DNA of 64,000 nt from Pseudomonas cerasi (GTDB lineage Bacteria; Pseudomonadota; Gammaproteobacteria; Pseudomonadales; Pseudomonadaceae), in contig NZ_LT222319.1 in the NCBI RefSeq assembly GCF_900074915.1, forward strand, positions 3,877,001 through 3,941,000, in the 5' to 3' direction. Below the pieces are notes generated by a model. It did no database searches, had not been told where the DNA came from, and saw nothing but the letters and a program-made list of their open reading frames with translations. The position numbers were made by a program, and so were the translations under genes. Shown in pieces: positions 25,479 to 33,790 of this stretch (its first letter is position 1; each line of letters begins with the position of its first letter).

Positions 25479-26933
25479 GTGATTCAGTTCCTTTTGAACC
25501 AAGAGCTAAAAACCGAGCGCAGCCTGAATCCGAACATGACCGTGCTGACCTACCTGCGTGAGCAGGCACACAAGCCCGGTACCAAGGAAGGTTGTGCCAG
25601 TGGTGACTGCGGTGCCTGCACCGTCGTGGTGGGCGAGTTGCACAGTGACGCTGACGGCGAGCAAACGCTGCGTTATCGCAGCCTCAATTCGTGCCTGACA
25701 TTTATGGCGTCGCTGCACGGCAAGCAATTGATCAGCGTCGAAGACCTCAGGCATCAGGGCCAGTTGCACAGCGTGCAGAAGGCGATGGTCGAGTGTCATG
25801 GCTCGCAATGCGGCTTTTGTACCCCGGGCTTTGTGATGTCGCTGTTTGCCCTGCAAAAGAACAGCAGCGAAGCCGATGCCCATCAGGCCCACGAAGCCCT
25901 GGCCGGCAACCTGTGTCGCTGCACCGGCTACCGCCCTATTCTGGCCGCCGCCGAGCAGTCTTGCGCGCAGCGCCTGCCGGATCAGTTCGATCAGCGCCAG
26001 ACGCAGACCGTCGAACGCTTGCGCGCCATCGCTCCGGCCGGCACCGATGAACTGAATGACGGCGAAAAACGCTGCTTCATTCCGCTGACCGTGGCGGATC
26101 TGGCGGACCTCTACGACAGCCATCCGCAGGCGCGCCTGCTGGCCGGAGGCACCGATCTGGCTCTGGAAGTCACGCAGTTTCACAAACAGTTGCCGGTGAT
26201 GATTTACGTCGGACACATCGACGCGATGAAGGGCGTGAAGCGTTTCGACGACCGCCTGGAGATCGGCGCAGCGACTCCGCTGACCGATTGTTATGCCGCA
26301 CTCAAGGCCGAGTACCCGGACTTTGGCGAGTTACTGCAGCGCTTCGCCTCGTTGCAGATCCGCAATCAGGGCACGCTGGGTGGCAACATCGGCAACGCCT
26401 CCCCCATCGGCGATTCCCCGCCGCTGCTGATCGCCCTTGGCGCGCAGGTCGTGCTGCGCAAAGGCAGCAGTCAGCGCACGTTGGCGCTGGAAGACTATTT
26501 CATCGACTACAAGGTCACGGCCCGCCAGGAAAGCGAGTTCATCGAAAAGATCATCGTGCCCACCGCCACATCGCGGCAGATCTTCCGCGCCTATAAAGTC
26601 TCCAAGCGGCTCGATGACGACATCTCGGCGGTCTGCGCGGCTTTTCGCCTGACCCTGGAAGATGGCGTGGTCCACGAGGCTCGCGTGGCGTTCGGCGGCA
26701 TGGCGGCGATTCCGAAACGTGCAGCGGCCTGCGAAGAGGCGCTGATCGGGCAACCATGGAGCCATGCAACCGTCGAACGCGCCTGCACTGCACTGAGCGA
26801 GGATTTCACTCCGCTGTCGGATTTCCGTGCAAGCAAGGAATACCGCCTGTTGAGCGCGCAAAACCTGCTGCGCAAGTACTTCATCGAGTTACAGACCCCA
26901 GCCGTTCCAACGCGGGTGACTGACTATGTCTGA
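25479..26933 (+). CDS. xdhA: xanthine dehydrogenase small subunit (2Fe-2S and FAD)
   Basis: XdhA carries electrons from the molybdenum site through two 2Fe-2S clusters to FAD and NAD+ during oxidation of hypoxanthine and xanthine to urate. The 484-residue protein (GTG start) has the first cluster in KEGCASGDCGACTVV (about residues 38-52). The second cluster is in GSQCGFCTPGF and GNLCRCTGYRP (about 110-155). An FAD domain has LLAGGTDLALEV (about 220) and NQGTLGGNIGNASPIGDSPP (about 295-315), followed by the CO-dehydrogenase-flavoprotein C-terminal domain. It overlaps xdhB by 8 bases, showing translational coupling. Confidence 0.97.
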   Translation: MIQFLLNQELKTERSLNPNMTVLTYLREQAHKPGTKEGCASGDCGACTVVVGELHSDADGEQTLRYRSLNSCLTFMASLHGKQLISVEDLRHQGQLHSVQKAMVECHGSQCGFCTPGFVMSLFALQKNSSEADAHQAHEALAGNLCRCTGYRPILAAAEQSCAQRLPDQFDQRQTQTVERLRAIAPAGTDELNDGEKRCFIPLTVADLADLYDSHPQARLLAGGTDLALEVTQFHKQLPVMIYVGHIDAMKGVKRFDDRLEIGAATPLTDCYAALKAEYPDFGELLQRFASLQIRNQGTLGGNIGNASPIGDSPPLLIALGAQVVLRKGSSQRTLALEDYFIDYKVTARQESEFIEKIIVPTATSRQIFRAYKVSKRLDDDISAVCAAFRLTLEDGVVHEARVAFGGMAAIPKRAAACEEALIGQPWSHATVERACTALSEDFTPLSDFRASKEYRLLSAQNLLRKYFIELQTPAVPTRVTDYV

Positions 26934-29445
26934 GCATTCCCCACACCTCACCCAGGCCGAGATGCTTGCAGTATTTCAACAAGGCCTGAACACCGGCGTC
27001 GGCCGCAGCGTCAAGCACGACAGTGCCGACAAGCACGTGTCCGGCGAAGCGGTGTACATTGACGATCGCCTGGAATTTCCCAACCAGTTGCACGTGTACG
27101 CACGTCTTTCCGACCGTGCCCATGCGCGTATCGTCAGCATCGATACCTCGCCCTGCTACGCCTTCGAAGGTGTACGCATCGCGATTACCCATCAGGATAT
27201 TCCGGGGCTCAAGGACATCGGGCCGTTGCTGCCCGGCGACCCGCTGCTGGCCATCGATAAGGTGGAGTTCGTCGGGCAACCGGTGCTCGCCGTGGCGGCT
27301 CGCGACCTGGACATTGCACGCCAGGCGGCCATGGCGGCGATCATCGAATACGAAGACCTGCAACCGGTACTGGATGTGGTCCAGGCCCTGCGCCAGAAAC
27401 ACTTCGTGCTCGACAGCCATACGCACAAGCGTGGCGACTCTGCCGCTGCGCTGGCGAGCGCAACCCACCGCCTGCAGGGCAACCTGCACATTGGCGGCCA
27501 GGAACATTTTTACCTGGAAACCCAGATCTCGTCGGTGATGCCGACCGAAGACGGCGGCATGATCGTCTATTGCTCGACCCAGAACCCCACGGAAATCCAG
27601 AAGCTGGTGGCCGAGGTGCTGGGCGTGCCGATGAACCGCATCGTGGTCGACATGCGGCGCATGGGCGGTGGTTTTGGCGGCAAGGAAACCCAGGCGGCCA
27701 GCCCGGCCTGCCTGTGCGCCGTGATTGCCCGCTTGACCGGCCAGCCCACCAAGATGCGCCTGCAACGCTTCGAAGACATGCAGATGACCGGCAAGCGCCA
27801 CCCGTTCTACATCGAGTACGACGTGGGTTTCGATGATGACGGTCGCTTGCAGGGCATACAACTGGATCTGGCCGGCAACTGCGGCTATTCGCCGGACCTG
27901 TCGGCGTCCATCGTCGACCGCGCCATGTTTCATGCCGACAACGCCTATTACCTCGGTGAAGCCACCGTCAACGGCCACCGCTGCAAGACGCACACCGCCT
28001 CCAACACCGCCTACCGGGGCTTTGGCGGCCCGCAGGGCATGGTCGCCATCGAAGAGGTCATGGACTGCATTGCACGTTTCCTGGGCAAGGACCCGCTGCA
28101 CGTGCGCAAGGCCAACTATTACGGCAAGACCGAGCGTAACGTCACCCACTATTACCAGACGGTCGAACACAACCTGCTGGAAGAGATGACCGCCGACCTC
28201 GAGCAAAGCAGCCAGTACGCCGAGCGCCGCGAAGCGATTCGTGCGTTCAACGCCGGCAGCCCGGTGCTGAAAAAAGGCCTGGCGCTGACGCCGGTCAAGT
28301 TCGGTATCTCGTTCACCGCCAGTTTTCTCAATCAGGCCGGTGCGCTGATTCATATCTACACCGACGGCAGCATCCACCTGAACCATGGCGGCACCGAAAT
28401 GGGCCAGGGCTTGAACACCAAGGTTGCGCAGGTCGTGGCCGAGGTGTTCCAGGTGGACATCGAGCGCATCCAGATCACCGCGACCAACACAGACAAGGTG
28501 CCCAACACCTCGCCCACTGCCGCTTCGAGCGGTACGGACCTGAACGGCAAGGCGGCACAGAATGCCGCTGAAATCCTCAAGCAAAGGCTGGTGGAGTTTG
28601 CCGCCAGGCACTATCAGGTAAGCGAAGCGGACGTCGAGTTCCGCAATGGCCATGTGCGGATCGGCGAGCTGTTCCTGCCGTTCGCCGAACTGGCGCAATT
28701 GGCATGGATGGGCCAGGTGTCGCTGTCCAGCACCGGCTATTACAAGACGCCGAAGATTTTTTACGACCGCAGCCAGGCGCGTGGCCGGCCGTTCTATTAC
28801 TACGCCTTTGGCGCAGCCTGCGTGGAAGTCATCGTCGATACGCTGACCGGCGAATACAAGATGTTGCGCACCGACATCCTGCACGACGTCGGCGCGTCGC
28901 TGAACCCGGCCATCGATATCGGTCAGGTCGAAGGCGGCTACATTCAAGGCGCCGGCTGGCTGACCACCGAGGAACTGGTGTGGAATGATAAGGGCAAGCT
29001 GATGACCAGCGGCCCGGCGTCCTACAAGATCCCGGCAGTGGCGGACATGCCGCTCGATCTGCGCATCAAGCTGGTAGAGAACCGCAAGAACCCGGAAGAC
29101 ACGGTGTTTCATTCCAAGGCCGTCGGCGAGCCGCCGTTCATGCTCGGCATCGCCGCCTGGTGCGCGATCAAGGACGCCGTGGCGAGCCTGGGTGACTACC
29201 GTCATCAACCAAACATCGACGCCCCGGCGACGCCGGAAAAAGTGCTGTGGGGCTGTGAACAGATGCGCCAGAACAGCGCCGCGCGTCACGCATCCAGCGA
29301 AGGCGCCGAGCCGGTTGTTTCCGCCTCTTCGCGGGCAAGTGAAGCTTCGCCAGGCTCGCCCTTACCTATTCAGGATGCCCCCGTGGGAGCCAGCTTGCTC
29401 GCGAAGGCGCCTGGCCTGGATCACTCTGTCCTGGAGCAGAAATGA
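26926..29445 (+). CDS. xdhB: xanthine dehydrogenase molybdopterin-binding subunit, with REPIN-encoded tail
   Basis: XdhB holds the molybdopterin cofactor and the purine site. Landmarks in the 839 residues are GGGFGGKETQ (about 247), the pterin-region YRGFGGPQGM (about 362), HGGTEMGQGLNTKVAQ (about 488) and the catalytic Glu in KAVGEPPFMLG (about 735). Sequence typical of the family ends near residue 787 (VLWGCEQMRQ). The last 50 or so residues, including VGASLLAKAPG, are the translation of an inverted pair of Pseudomonas REP sequences, so the C-terminus has been replaced or extended by a repeat. The stop overlaps the xdhC start (ATGA), so the operon remains coupled. Activity is probably unaffected, but that is inference. 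Confidence 0.95.
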   Translation: MSEHSPHLTQAEMLAVFQQGLNTGVGRSVKHDSADKHVSGEAVYIDDRLEFPNQLHVYARLSDRAHARIVSIDTSPCYAFEGVRIAITHQDIPGLKDIGPLLPGDPLLAIDKVEFVGQPVLAVAARDLDIARQAAMAAIIEYEDLQPVLDVVQALRQKHFVLDSHTHKRGDSAAALASATHRLQGNLHIGGQEHFYLETQISSVMPTEDGGMIVYCSTQNPTEIQKLVAEVLGVPMNRIVVDMRRMGGGFGGKETQAASPACLCAVIARLTGQPTKMRLQRFEDMQMTGKRHPFYIEYDVGFDDDGRLQGIQLDLAGNCGYSPDLSASIVDRAMFHADNAYYLGEATVNGHRCKTHTASNTAYRGFGGPQGMVAIEEVMDCIARFLGKDPLHVRKANYYGKTERNVTHYYQTVEHNLLEEMTADLEQSSQYAERREAIRAFNAGSPVLKKGLALTPVKFGISFTASFLNQAGALIHIYTDGSIHLNHGGTEMGQGLNTKVAQVVAEVFQVDIERIQITATNTDKVPNTSPTAASSGTDLNGKAAQNAAEILKQRLVEFAARHYQVSEADVEFRNGHVRIGELFLPFAELAQLAWMGQVSLSSTGYYKTPKIFYDRSQARGRPFYYYAFGAACVEVIVDTLTGEYKMLRTDILHDVGASLNPAIDIGQVEGGYIQGAGWLTTEELVWNDKGKLMTSGPASYKIPAVADMPLDLRIKLVENRKNPEDTVFHSKAVGEPPFMLGIAAWCAIKDAVASLGDYRHQPNIDAPATPEKVLWGCEQMRQNSAARHASSEGAEPVVSASSRASEASPGSPLPIQDAPVGASLLAKAPGLDHSVLEQK
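29322..29410. repeat. REPIN inside the end of xdhB
   Basis: Two REP-like sequences in inverted orientation (left 29322-29373, right about 29383-29410, core GCTTGCTCGCGAAGGCG) lie inside the xdhB reading frame. The GCTCGCGAAGGCG core is shared with the pair at 39511-39612. The frame passes through without a stop. Confidence 0.8.
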
Positions 29446-30281
29446 ACAACTGGATCAGCGCCCTGGCCGAGCTGCAGGCCCGTGGTGAACCCGGCATTCT
29501 GGTGACGATCATCGAGGCGCTGGGCTCCACGCCGCGCAATGCCGGATCGAAAATGGTGGTCTGCGCCGAGCGCATCCACGACACCATCGGTGGCGGCCAC
29601 CTGGAATACAAGGCCATGGAGATCGCCCGTGAGATGCTTGCCAGCGGCACACGGCAGACGCGCCTGGAACGTTTCAACCTGGGTGCAAGCCTGGGCCAGT
29701 GCTGCGGCGGCGTGAACGTGCTGTTGTTCGAACCGATGGGCGAGCCCGTCGCGCAGATCGCCGTGTTCGGTGCCGGTCATGTCGGCCGCGCGCTGGTGCC
29801 GCTGCTGGCCAGCCTGCCCTGCCGGGTGCGCTGGATCGACAGCCGCGAGCATGAATTCCCCGAGTCGATGCCCGGTGGCGTGATGAAGATCGTCAATGAC
29901 GAGCCGGTCGACGAGGTCGCGCAACTGCCTGTGGGCACCTATTGCGTCGTGATGACCCACAACCATCAACTGGATCTGGAACTGACGGCCGCCATCCTCG
30001 GGCGTGGTGACTTCGGTTACTTCGGACTGATCGGCTCGAAAACCAAACGGGTCAAGTTCGAACATCGCTTGCGGGAACGCGGTTTCGACGCCAGTCTGCT
30101 GCAACGCATGCGTTGCCCGATGGGCCTGGCCGAGGTCAAAGGCAAGCTGCCCATCGAGATCGCGGTGTCGATCGCCGCGGAAATAATCGCCACTTACAAT
30201 GTCAGCTTTGGCCAACACACCGCCAACGCCGAACCTATCGCCAGACTGCTGCCTGCATCGCGCCGCAGTCAGTCGCAATGA
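29442..30281 (+). CDS. xdhC: xanthine dehydrogenase accessory protein XdhC
   Basis: XdhC binds the molybdenum cofactor, helps its sulfuration and loads it into XdhB. The 279-residue protein has an N-terminal domain with GSTPRNAGSKMVV and TIGGGHLEYKAMEIA (about residues 27-65). The conserved Cys-Cys-Gly motif is in LGQCCGGVNVLLFE (about 85-98), then a Rossmann segment FGAGHVGRALVPLL (about 108-121) and FGYFGLIGSKTKRVKF (about 190-205). The ATG overlaps the xdhB stop by four bases, and guaD follows within about 20 bases. All of this fits a four-gene xdhABC-guaD operon. Confidence 0.96.
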   Translation: MNNWISALAELQARGEPGILVTIIEALGSTPRNAGSKMVVCAERIHDTIGGGHLEYKAMEIAREMLASGTRQTRLERFNLGASLGQCCGGVNVLLFEPMGEPVAQIAVFGAGHVGRALVPLLASLPCRVRWIDSREHEFPESMPGGVMKIVNDEPVDEVAQLPVGTYCVVMTHNHQLDLELTAAILGRGDFGYFGLIGSKTKRVKFEHRLRERGFDASLLQRMRCPMGLAEVKGKLPIEIAVSIAAEIIATYNVSFGQHTANAEPIARLLPASRRSQSQ

Positions 30282-30298
30282 GTCACAACGAGAGTGCC

Positions 30299-31612
30299 AT
30301 GAGTTCAGTTTCCCGCCGTAAAGCCTACCGCGCCGCCATCGTTCACAGCCTCGCCGACCCGGCCAAAGTGGCGCTGGAGGCATCCTGTGAATACTTTGCC
30401 GACGGCTTGCTGCTGGTCGAGGACGGCAAGATCGTTTCGGTGGGTCATGCTGCCGATCTGCTGGAGCGCCTCGACGACGATGTCGAGCTGATCGAGTACC
30501 CGGACGCACTGATCACACCGGGGTTCATCGACACCCATATTCACTTGCCGCAAACCGGCATGATCGGCTCCTACGGCGAGCAGTTGCTGGACTGGCTCAA
30601 CACCTACACCTTCCCCTGCGAAAGCCAGTTCGCCGACCCCGCGCATTCAGCACAGGTGGCCGACATCTTCATCAAGGAACTGCTGCGCAACGGTACAACC
30701 ACGGCACTGGTGTTCGGCAGCGTGCACAAGGAATCGGTCGAGGCGTTTTTCAGCGCGGCGCAGGCACTTGATCTGCGCATGATCGCCGGCAAGGTGATGA
30801 TGGATCGCAATGCGCCGGACTACCTGGTCGATACGCCAGAATCCGGGTATGCCGACAGCAAGGCTTTGATCGAACGCTGGCATGGCAAAGGGCGTTTGAG
30901 CTACGCAGTGACCCCTCGATTCGCGCCAACCAGCAGCCCGGAGCAGTTGAGTCTGGCCGGCCAGTTGCTGACCGAATACCCCGGCCTGTACCTGCAGACC
31001 CACATCAGCGAGAACCTTCAGGAGATCGAGTGGGTCAAGGCGCTGTTCCCGGAGCGCAAGCATTACCTGGACGTCTATGATCACTTCAACCTGCTCGGCG
31101 AGCGCTCGGTGTTCGCCCATGGCGTGCACCTGTGCGACGAACAATGCGCCCGACTGGCGCAGACCGGTTCGGCGATTGCTTTCTGCCCGACCTCCAACCT
31201 GTTTCTGGGCAGCGGCCTGTTCAACTTGCCGATGGCCGAGAAGCACAAGGTGAATGTCGGTCTGGGCACCGACGTGGGCGGCGGCACCAGTTTTTCGATT
31301 CTGCAGACCCTGAACGAGGCCTACAAGGTCATGCAGATGCAGGGCGCGCGGCTCAATCCATTCAAGTCGCTGTACCTGGCGACGCTGGGCGGCGCGCGGG
31401 CGCTGCGCCTGGAAGACAAGGTCGGCAGCCTGAAGCCAGGCAACGAGGCTGACTTCCTGGTGCTCGACTACAACGCCACCCCGCTGCTGTCGTATCGTTT
31501 GAAGCAAGCCAAAGGCATCGAAGAGATTCTGTTCGTGCTGATGACTATTGGTGATGACCGGACTGTGAAGCAGACCTGGTCAGGTGGGCGATTGGTGCAT
31601 GAGCGGAGTTGA
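30299..31612 (+). CDS. guaD: guanine deaminase
   Basis: GuaD converts guanine to xanthine, feeding xanthine dehydrogenase. The 437-residue amidohydrolase has zinc ligands in DTHIHLPQTG (about residues 80-89), the HISENLQEI segment (about 236), FAHGVHLCDEQ (about 273) and GLGTDVGGGTSFSIL (about 322-336), all diagnostic for guanine deaminases. I prefer the ATG at 30299, preceded by GAGAG, over the ATG at 30278 that overlaps the xdhC stop; either keeps the gene in the operon. A tandem repeat array follows 30 bases after the stop. Confidence 0.95.
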   Translation: MSSVSRRKAYRAAIVHSLADPAKVALEASCEYFADGLLLVEDGKIVSVGHAADLLERLDDDVELIEYPDALITPGFIDTHIHLPQTGMIGSYGEQLLDWLNTYTFPCESQFADPAHSAQVADIFIKELLRNGTTTALVFGSVHKESVEAFFSAAQALDLRMIAGKVMMDRNAPDYLVDTPESGYADSKALIERWHGKGRLSYAVTPRFAPTSSPEQLSLAGQLLTEYPGLYLQTHISENLQEIEWVKALFPERKHYLDVYDHFNLLGERSVFAHGVHLCDEQCARLAQTGSAIAFCPTSNLFLGSGLFNLPMAEKHKVNVGLGTDVGGGTSFSILQTLNEAYKVMQMQGARLNPFKSLYLATLGGARALRLEDKVGSLKPGNEADFLVLDYNATPLLSYRLKQAKGIEEILFVLMTIGDDRTVKQTWSGGRLVHERS

Positions 31613-31640
31613 ACCTGCTCTCAGGACAACTCTCGCCACT

Positions 31641-32162
31641 CACGCTCCAGCGTGGGAATGCAGGTCTCGACGCTCTGCGTCGCCAAGAGGACGCAGAGCG
31701 TCCGGAACGGCATGACGACGCTGAGCGTCGCACGATAATCGGATTGTCTGTTCAGACCGACGCAGAACATCAGCACGATAGTTGAGATGATCGTTCCTCA
31801 CGCTCCGCGTGGGAATGCAGGTCGCGACGCTCTGCGTCGCCAAGAGGACGCAGAGCGTCCGGAACGGCATGACGACGCGGAGCGTCGCACGATAATCGGA
31901 TTGTCTGTTCAGACCGACGCAGGACATCAGCACGATAGTTGAGATGATCGTTCCTCACGCTCCGCGTGGGAATGCAGGTCTCGACGCTCTGCGTCGCCAA
32001 GAGGACGCAGAGCGTCCGGAACGGCATGACGACGCGGAGCGTCGCACGATAATCGGATTGTCTGTTCAGACCGACGCAGAACATCAGCACGATAGTTGAG
32101 ATGATCGTTCCTCACGCTCCGCGTGGGAATGCAGGTCGCGACGCTCTGCGTCGCACGATAAT
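31641..32162. repeat. tandem array of a 157-bp unit (three full copies and a short fourth)
   Basis: Copies begin at 31641, 31799, 31956 and 32113. The period is exactly 157 bp except for one extra base in copy 1. The first three are nearly identical; copy 4 is internally shortened and ends in CGCACGATAATT. Each unit contains nested palindromes of the same family as 17280-17417 and 36302-36436. The array fills the space between the convergent guaD and GntR genes; frames within it are repeat-encoded and not real genes. Confidence 0.9.
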
Positions 32163-32179
32163 TGTTCATCCACACAGCC

Positions 32180-32929
32180 TCAACGCCCCGGTTTTTTCCG
32201 GCCCATGACGTGCGAGAACACAGCATGCAAATCATCCGTGGCGCTGTCTTCGTCAAGGTTGAGTTTGCTGTCGATGTGGTCCATGTGATGCATCATCAAT
32301 TCGACGGCCAGTGCCGCATTGCGGGCTTCGATGGCGTCGATCAACTGGTTGTGCTCATCGTAGGAACAGTGCGTGCGATTGCCGGTTTCGTACTGGGCAA
32401 TGATCAGCGAGGTCTGCGACACCAGGCTGCGCTGGAAGCTGATCAGCGGCGCGTTTCTAGCGGCCACGGCCAACTGAAGATGGAATTCGCCGGACAAACG
32501 AATACCGGCACCCCGATCACCGCGGGCGAAGCTGTCGCGCTCGTCGCTGACCATCTGGCGCAGCTCGGCCAGTTGCTCGGCAGTAGCGTGCTCGACCGCC
32601 AGTTCAGTGATTGCCTTCTCGACCATACGCCGGGCGAAAAACACCTGCCGCGCCTCTTCAACGCTGGGGCTGGAGACCACCGCGCCACGGTTGGGGCGCA
32701 GCAGCACGACGCCCTCATGGCCCAACCGCGACAGGGCGCGACGAATGATGGTACGGCTCACACCGAAAATCTCGCCCAGCGCCTCTTCACTCAATTTGGT
32801 ACCCGGCGCCAGCCGCTGTTCCAGAATGGCATCGAAGACATGTTCGTAAACGACATCGTCCTGCGTGACGTTACGGCTTGAGCCAAGGCTGCGCGGCTGT
32901 TTCTTGAGGGGCAGGGACTGGTCGTTCAT
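32180..32929 (-). CDS. GntR family regulator (FCD domain), probable regulator of urate/allantoin catabolism
   Basis: This 249-residue regulator starts at the ATG giving MNDQSLPLKK. The winged helix is visible in VYEHVFDAILEQRLAPGTKL and GVSRTIIRRALSRLGHEGVV (about residues 27-75). The FCD effector domain follows with metal-ligand positions in EFHLQLAVAARN (about 145) and YDEHNQLIDAIEARN (about 192). It lies just downstream of uraH on the same strand. TTGTnnACAA-like palindromes are found in front of it and in the uraH-puuE intergenic region, which supports autoregulation and control of the urate genes. The effector is unknown. Confidence 0.9.
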   Translation of the reverse strand: MNDQSLPLKKQPRSLGSSRNVTQDDVVYEHVFDAILEQRLAPGTKLSEEALGEIFGVSRTIIRRALSRLGHEGVVLLRPNRGAVVSSPSVEEARQVFFARRMVEKAITELAVEHATAEQLAELRQMVSDERDSFARGDRGAGIRLSGEFHLQLAVAARNAPLISFQRSLVSQTSLIIAQYETGNRTHCSYDEHNQLIDAIEARNAALAVELMMHHMDHIDSKLNLDEDSATDDLHAVFSHVMGRKKPGR

Positions 32930-32971
32930 GGGCACTCGTGCGCAGGTGGATGACGGCATCGGGACTGGCGC

Positions 32972-32983
32972 ATTGTACACAGG
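32972..32983. promoter_or_regulatory. GntR-type operator-like site before the regulator gene
   Basis: ATTGTACACAGG resembles the FCD-GntR palindrome TTGTnnACAA with one mismatch. It lies about 43 bases upstream of the GntR start. Confidence 0.4.
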
Positions 32984-33038
32984 GCAAAAGCGCAGACACG
33001 CGCAAAAAAAGCCCGCAGTGTGGGCGGGCAAGAGGTAT

Positions 33039-33392
33039 TCAGCTGCCCCTGTACGTCGAGTAGCTGTATGGCGAGATTAACAGCGGCACATGAAAGTGTT
33101 CCTGACCTGCATCAATGCCGAAGCGCAGCACCACCTCATCGAGAAAGGCAGGCTCATTCAGGGCCACGCCCCGCGCGCGGTAATAATCGCCAGCCTTGAA
33201 GTGCAACTGATAGACGCCGGATTGATAGGCCTCGCCCTGCAGCAGCGGCGCATCGCAACGCCCGTCGCTATTGGTGAGCGCACTGACAACGTGCAGCAGT
33301 TGCTGGCCTTCGACCCGGTACAGCTCGATGTGGATGGCGCTGCCTGGGCAGCCGTGGGCGGCATCCAGTACATGTGTGGTCAATTTTCCCAA
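33039..33392 (-). CDS. uraH: 5-hydroxyisourate hydrolase (transthyretin-like)
   Basis: UraH hydrolyses 5-hydroxyisourate, the product of urate oxidation, to OHCU. The N-terminal signature KLTTHVLDAAHGCPGS holds one catalytic His, and the C-terminal tetrapeptide YRGS is the diagnostic end of the enzyme family as opposed to transthyretin. I take the start as a TTG giving MGKLTTHV, because GAGGAG lies seven bases upstream and the 117-residue length is typical; a GTG five codons earlier is possible. It is divergent from puuE and upstream of the GntR gene. Confidence 0.95.
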   Translation of the reverse strand: MGKLTTHVLDAAHGCPGSAIHIELYRVEGQQLLHVVSALTNSDGRCDAPLLQGEAYQSGVYQLHFKAGDYYRARGVALNEPAFLDEVVLRFGIDAGQEHFHVPLLISPYSYSTYRGS

Positions 33393-33487
33393 AACTTCAC
33401 TCCTCACATCCGGCCATGGTCAAGCAGTGCACCAATGAAGTGCTCTACATCGTGCGATTGCGACCGATTAAGACACTTTCGGGAAAA

Positions 33488-33499
33488 GCTGTACACAAT
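33488..33499. promoter_or_regulatory. GntR-type operator-like site, uraH-puuE intergenic
   Basis: GCTGTACACAAT is an imperfect copy of the palindrome at 33692-33703, about 95 bases upstream of uraH. The 398-bp divergent region it lies in holds no gene. Confidence 0.4.
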
Positions 33500-33691
33500 A
33501 TATTCCTGATCGTTCAACAGCCCGTGGCCAGGACGCCGGCTGGGCGCAGGATTGGCCAGAGATATAGGAAGCAGAGGAAAAATATCAGGTTTTTTACGAT
33601 TAGCTGACCAGTCAGGCAGGTTTCTTGCTTGTTTTACGCTTATCGAGACGCTTCGGTGCAGAAACGTACAGGGTTACAAGCTGAAAACAAA

Positions 33692-33703
33692 ATTGTATAC
33701 AAT
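33692..33703. promoter_or_regulatory. perfect GntR-type palindrome upstream of puuE
   Basis: ATTGTATACAAT is a perfect 12-bp palindrome of the form recognised by FCD-type GntR regulators. It is about 90 bases before the puuE start. Confidence 0.55.
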
Positions 33704-33790
33704 CTTGACCCAACAGTGCCTTGACCGCTCTTGGCATTGCACCTGACTTAACGCATCCAACGCACCCCATGTAGAAAAAGGAAGCTTGCA

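Noticed and set aside
26881..29289. An 800-codon open frame on the minus strand
   Set aside because: It is antisense to xdhB, which has clear family motifs; high GC and codon bias leave the complement open.
31641..32162. CRISPR array
   Set aside because: The whole 157-bp unit is repeated, with no short constant repeats and unique spacers, and there are no cas genes.
31640..32256. Several small minus-strand frames with repeated peptide blocks
   Set aside because: They are produced by the 157-bp tandem repeat; the period is not a multiple of three and no start signals are present.
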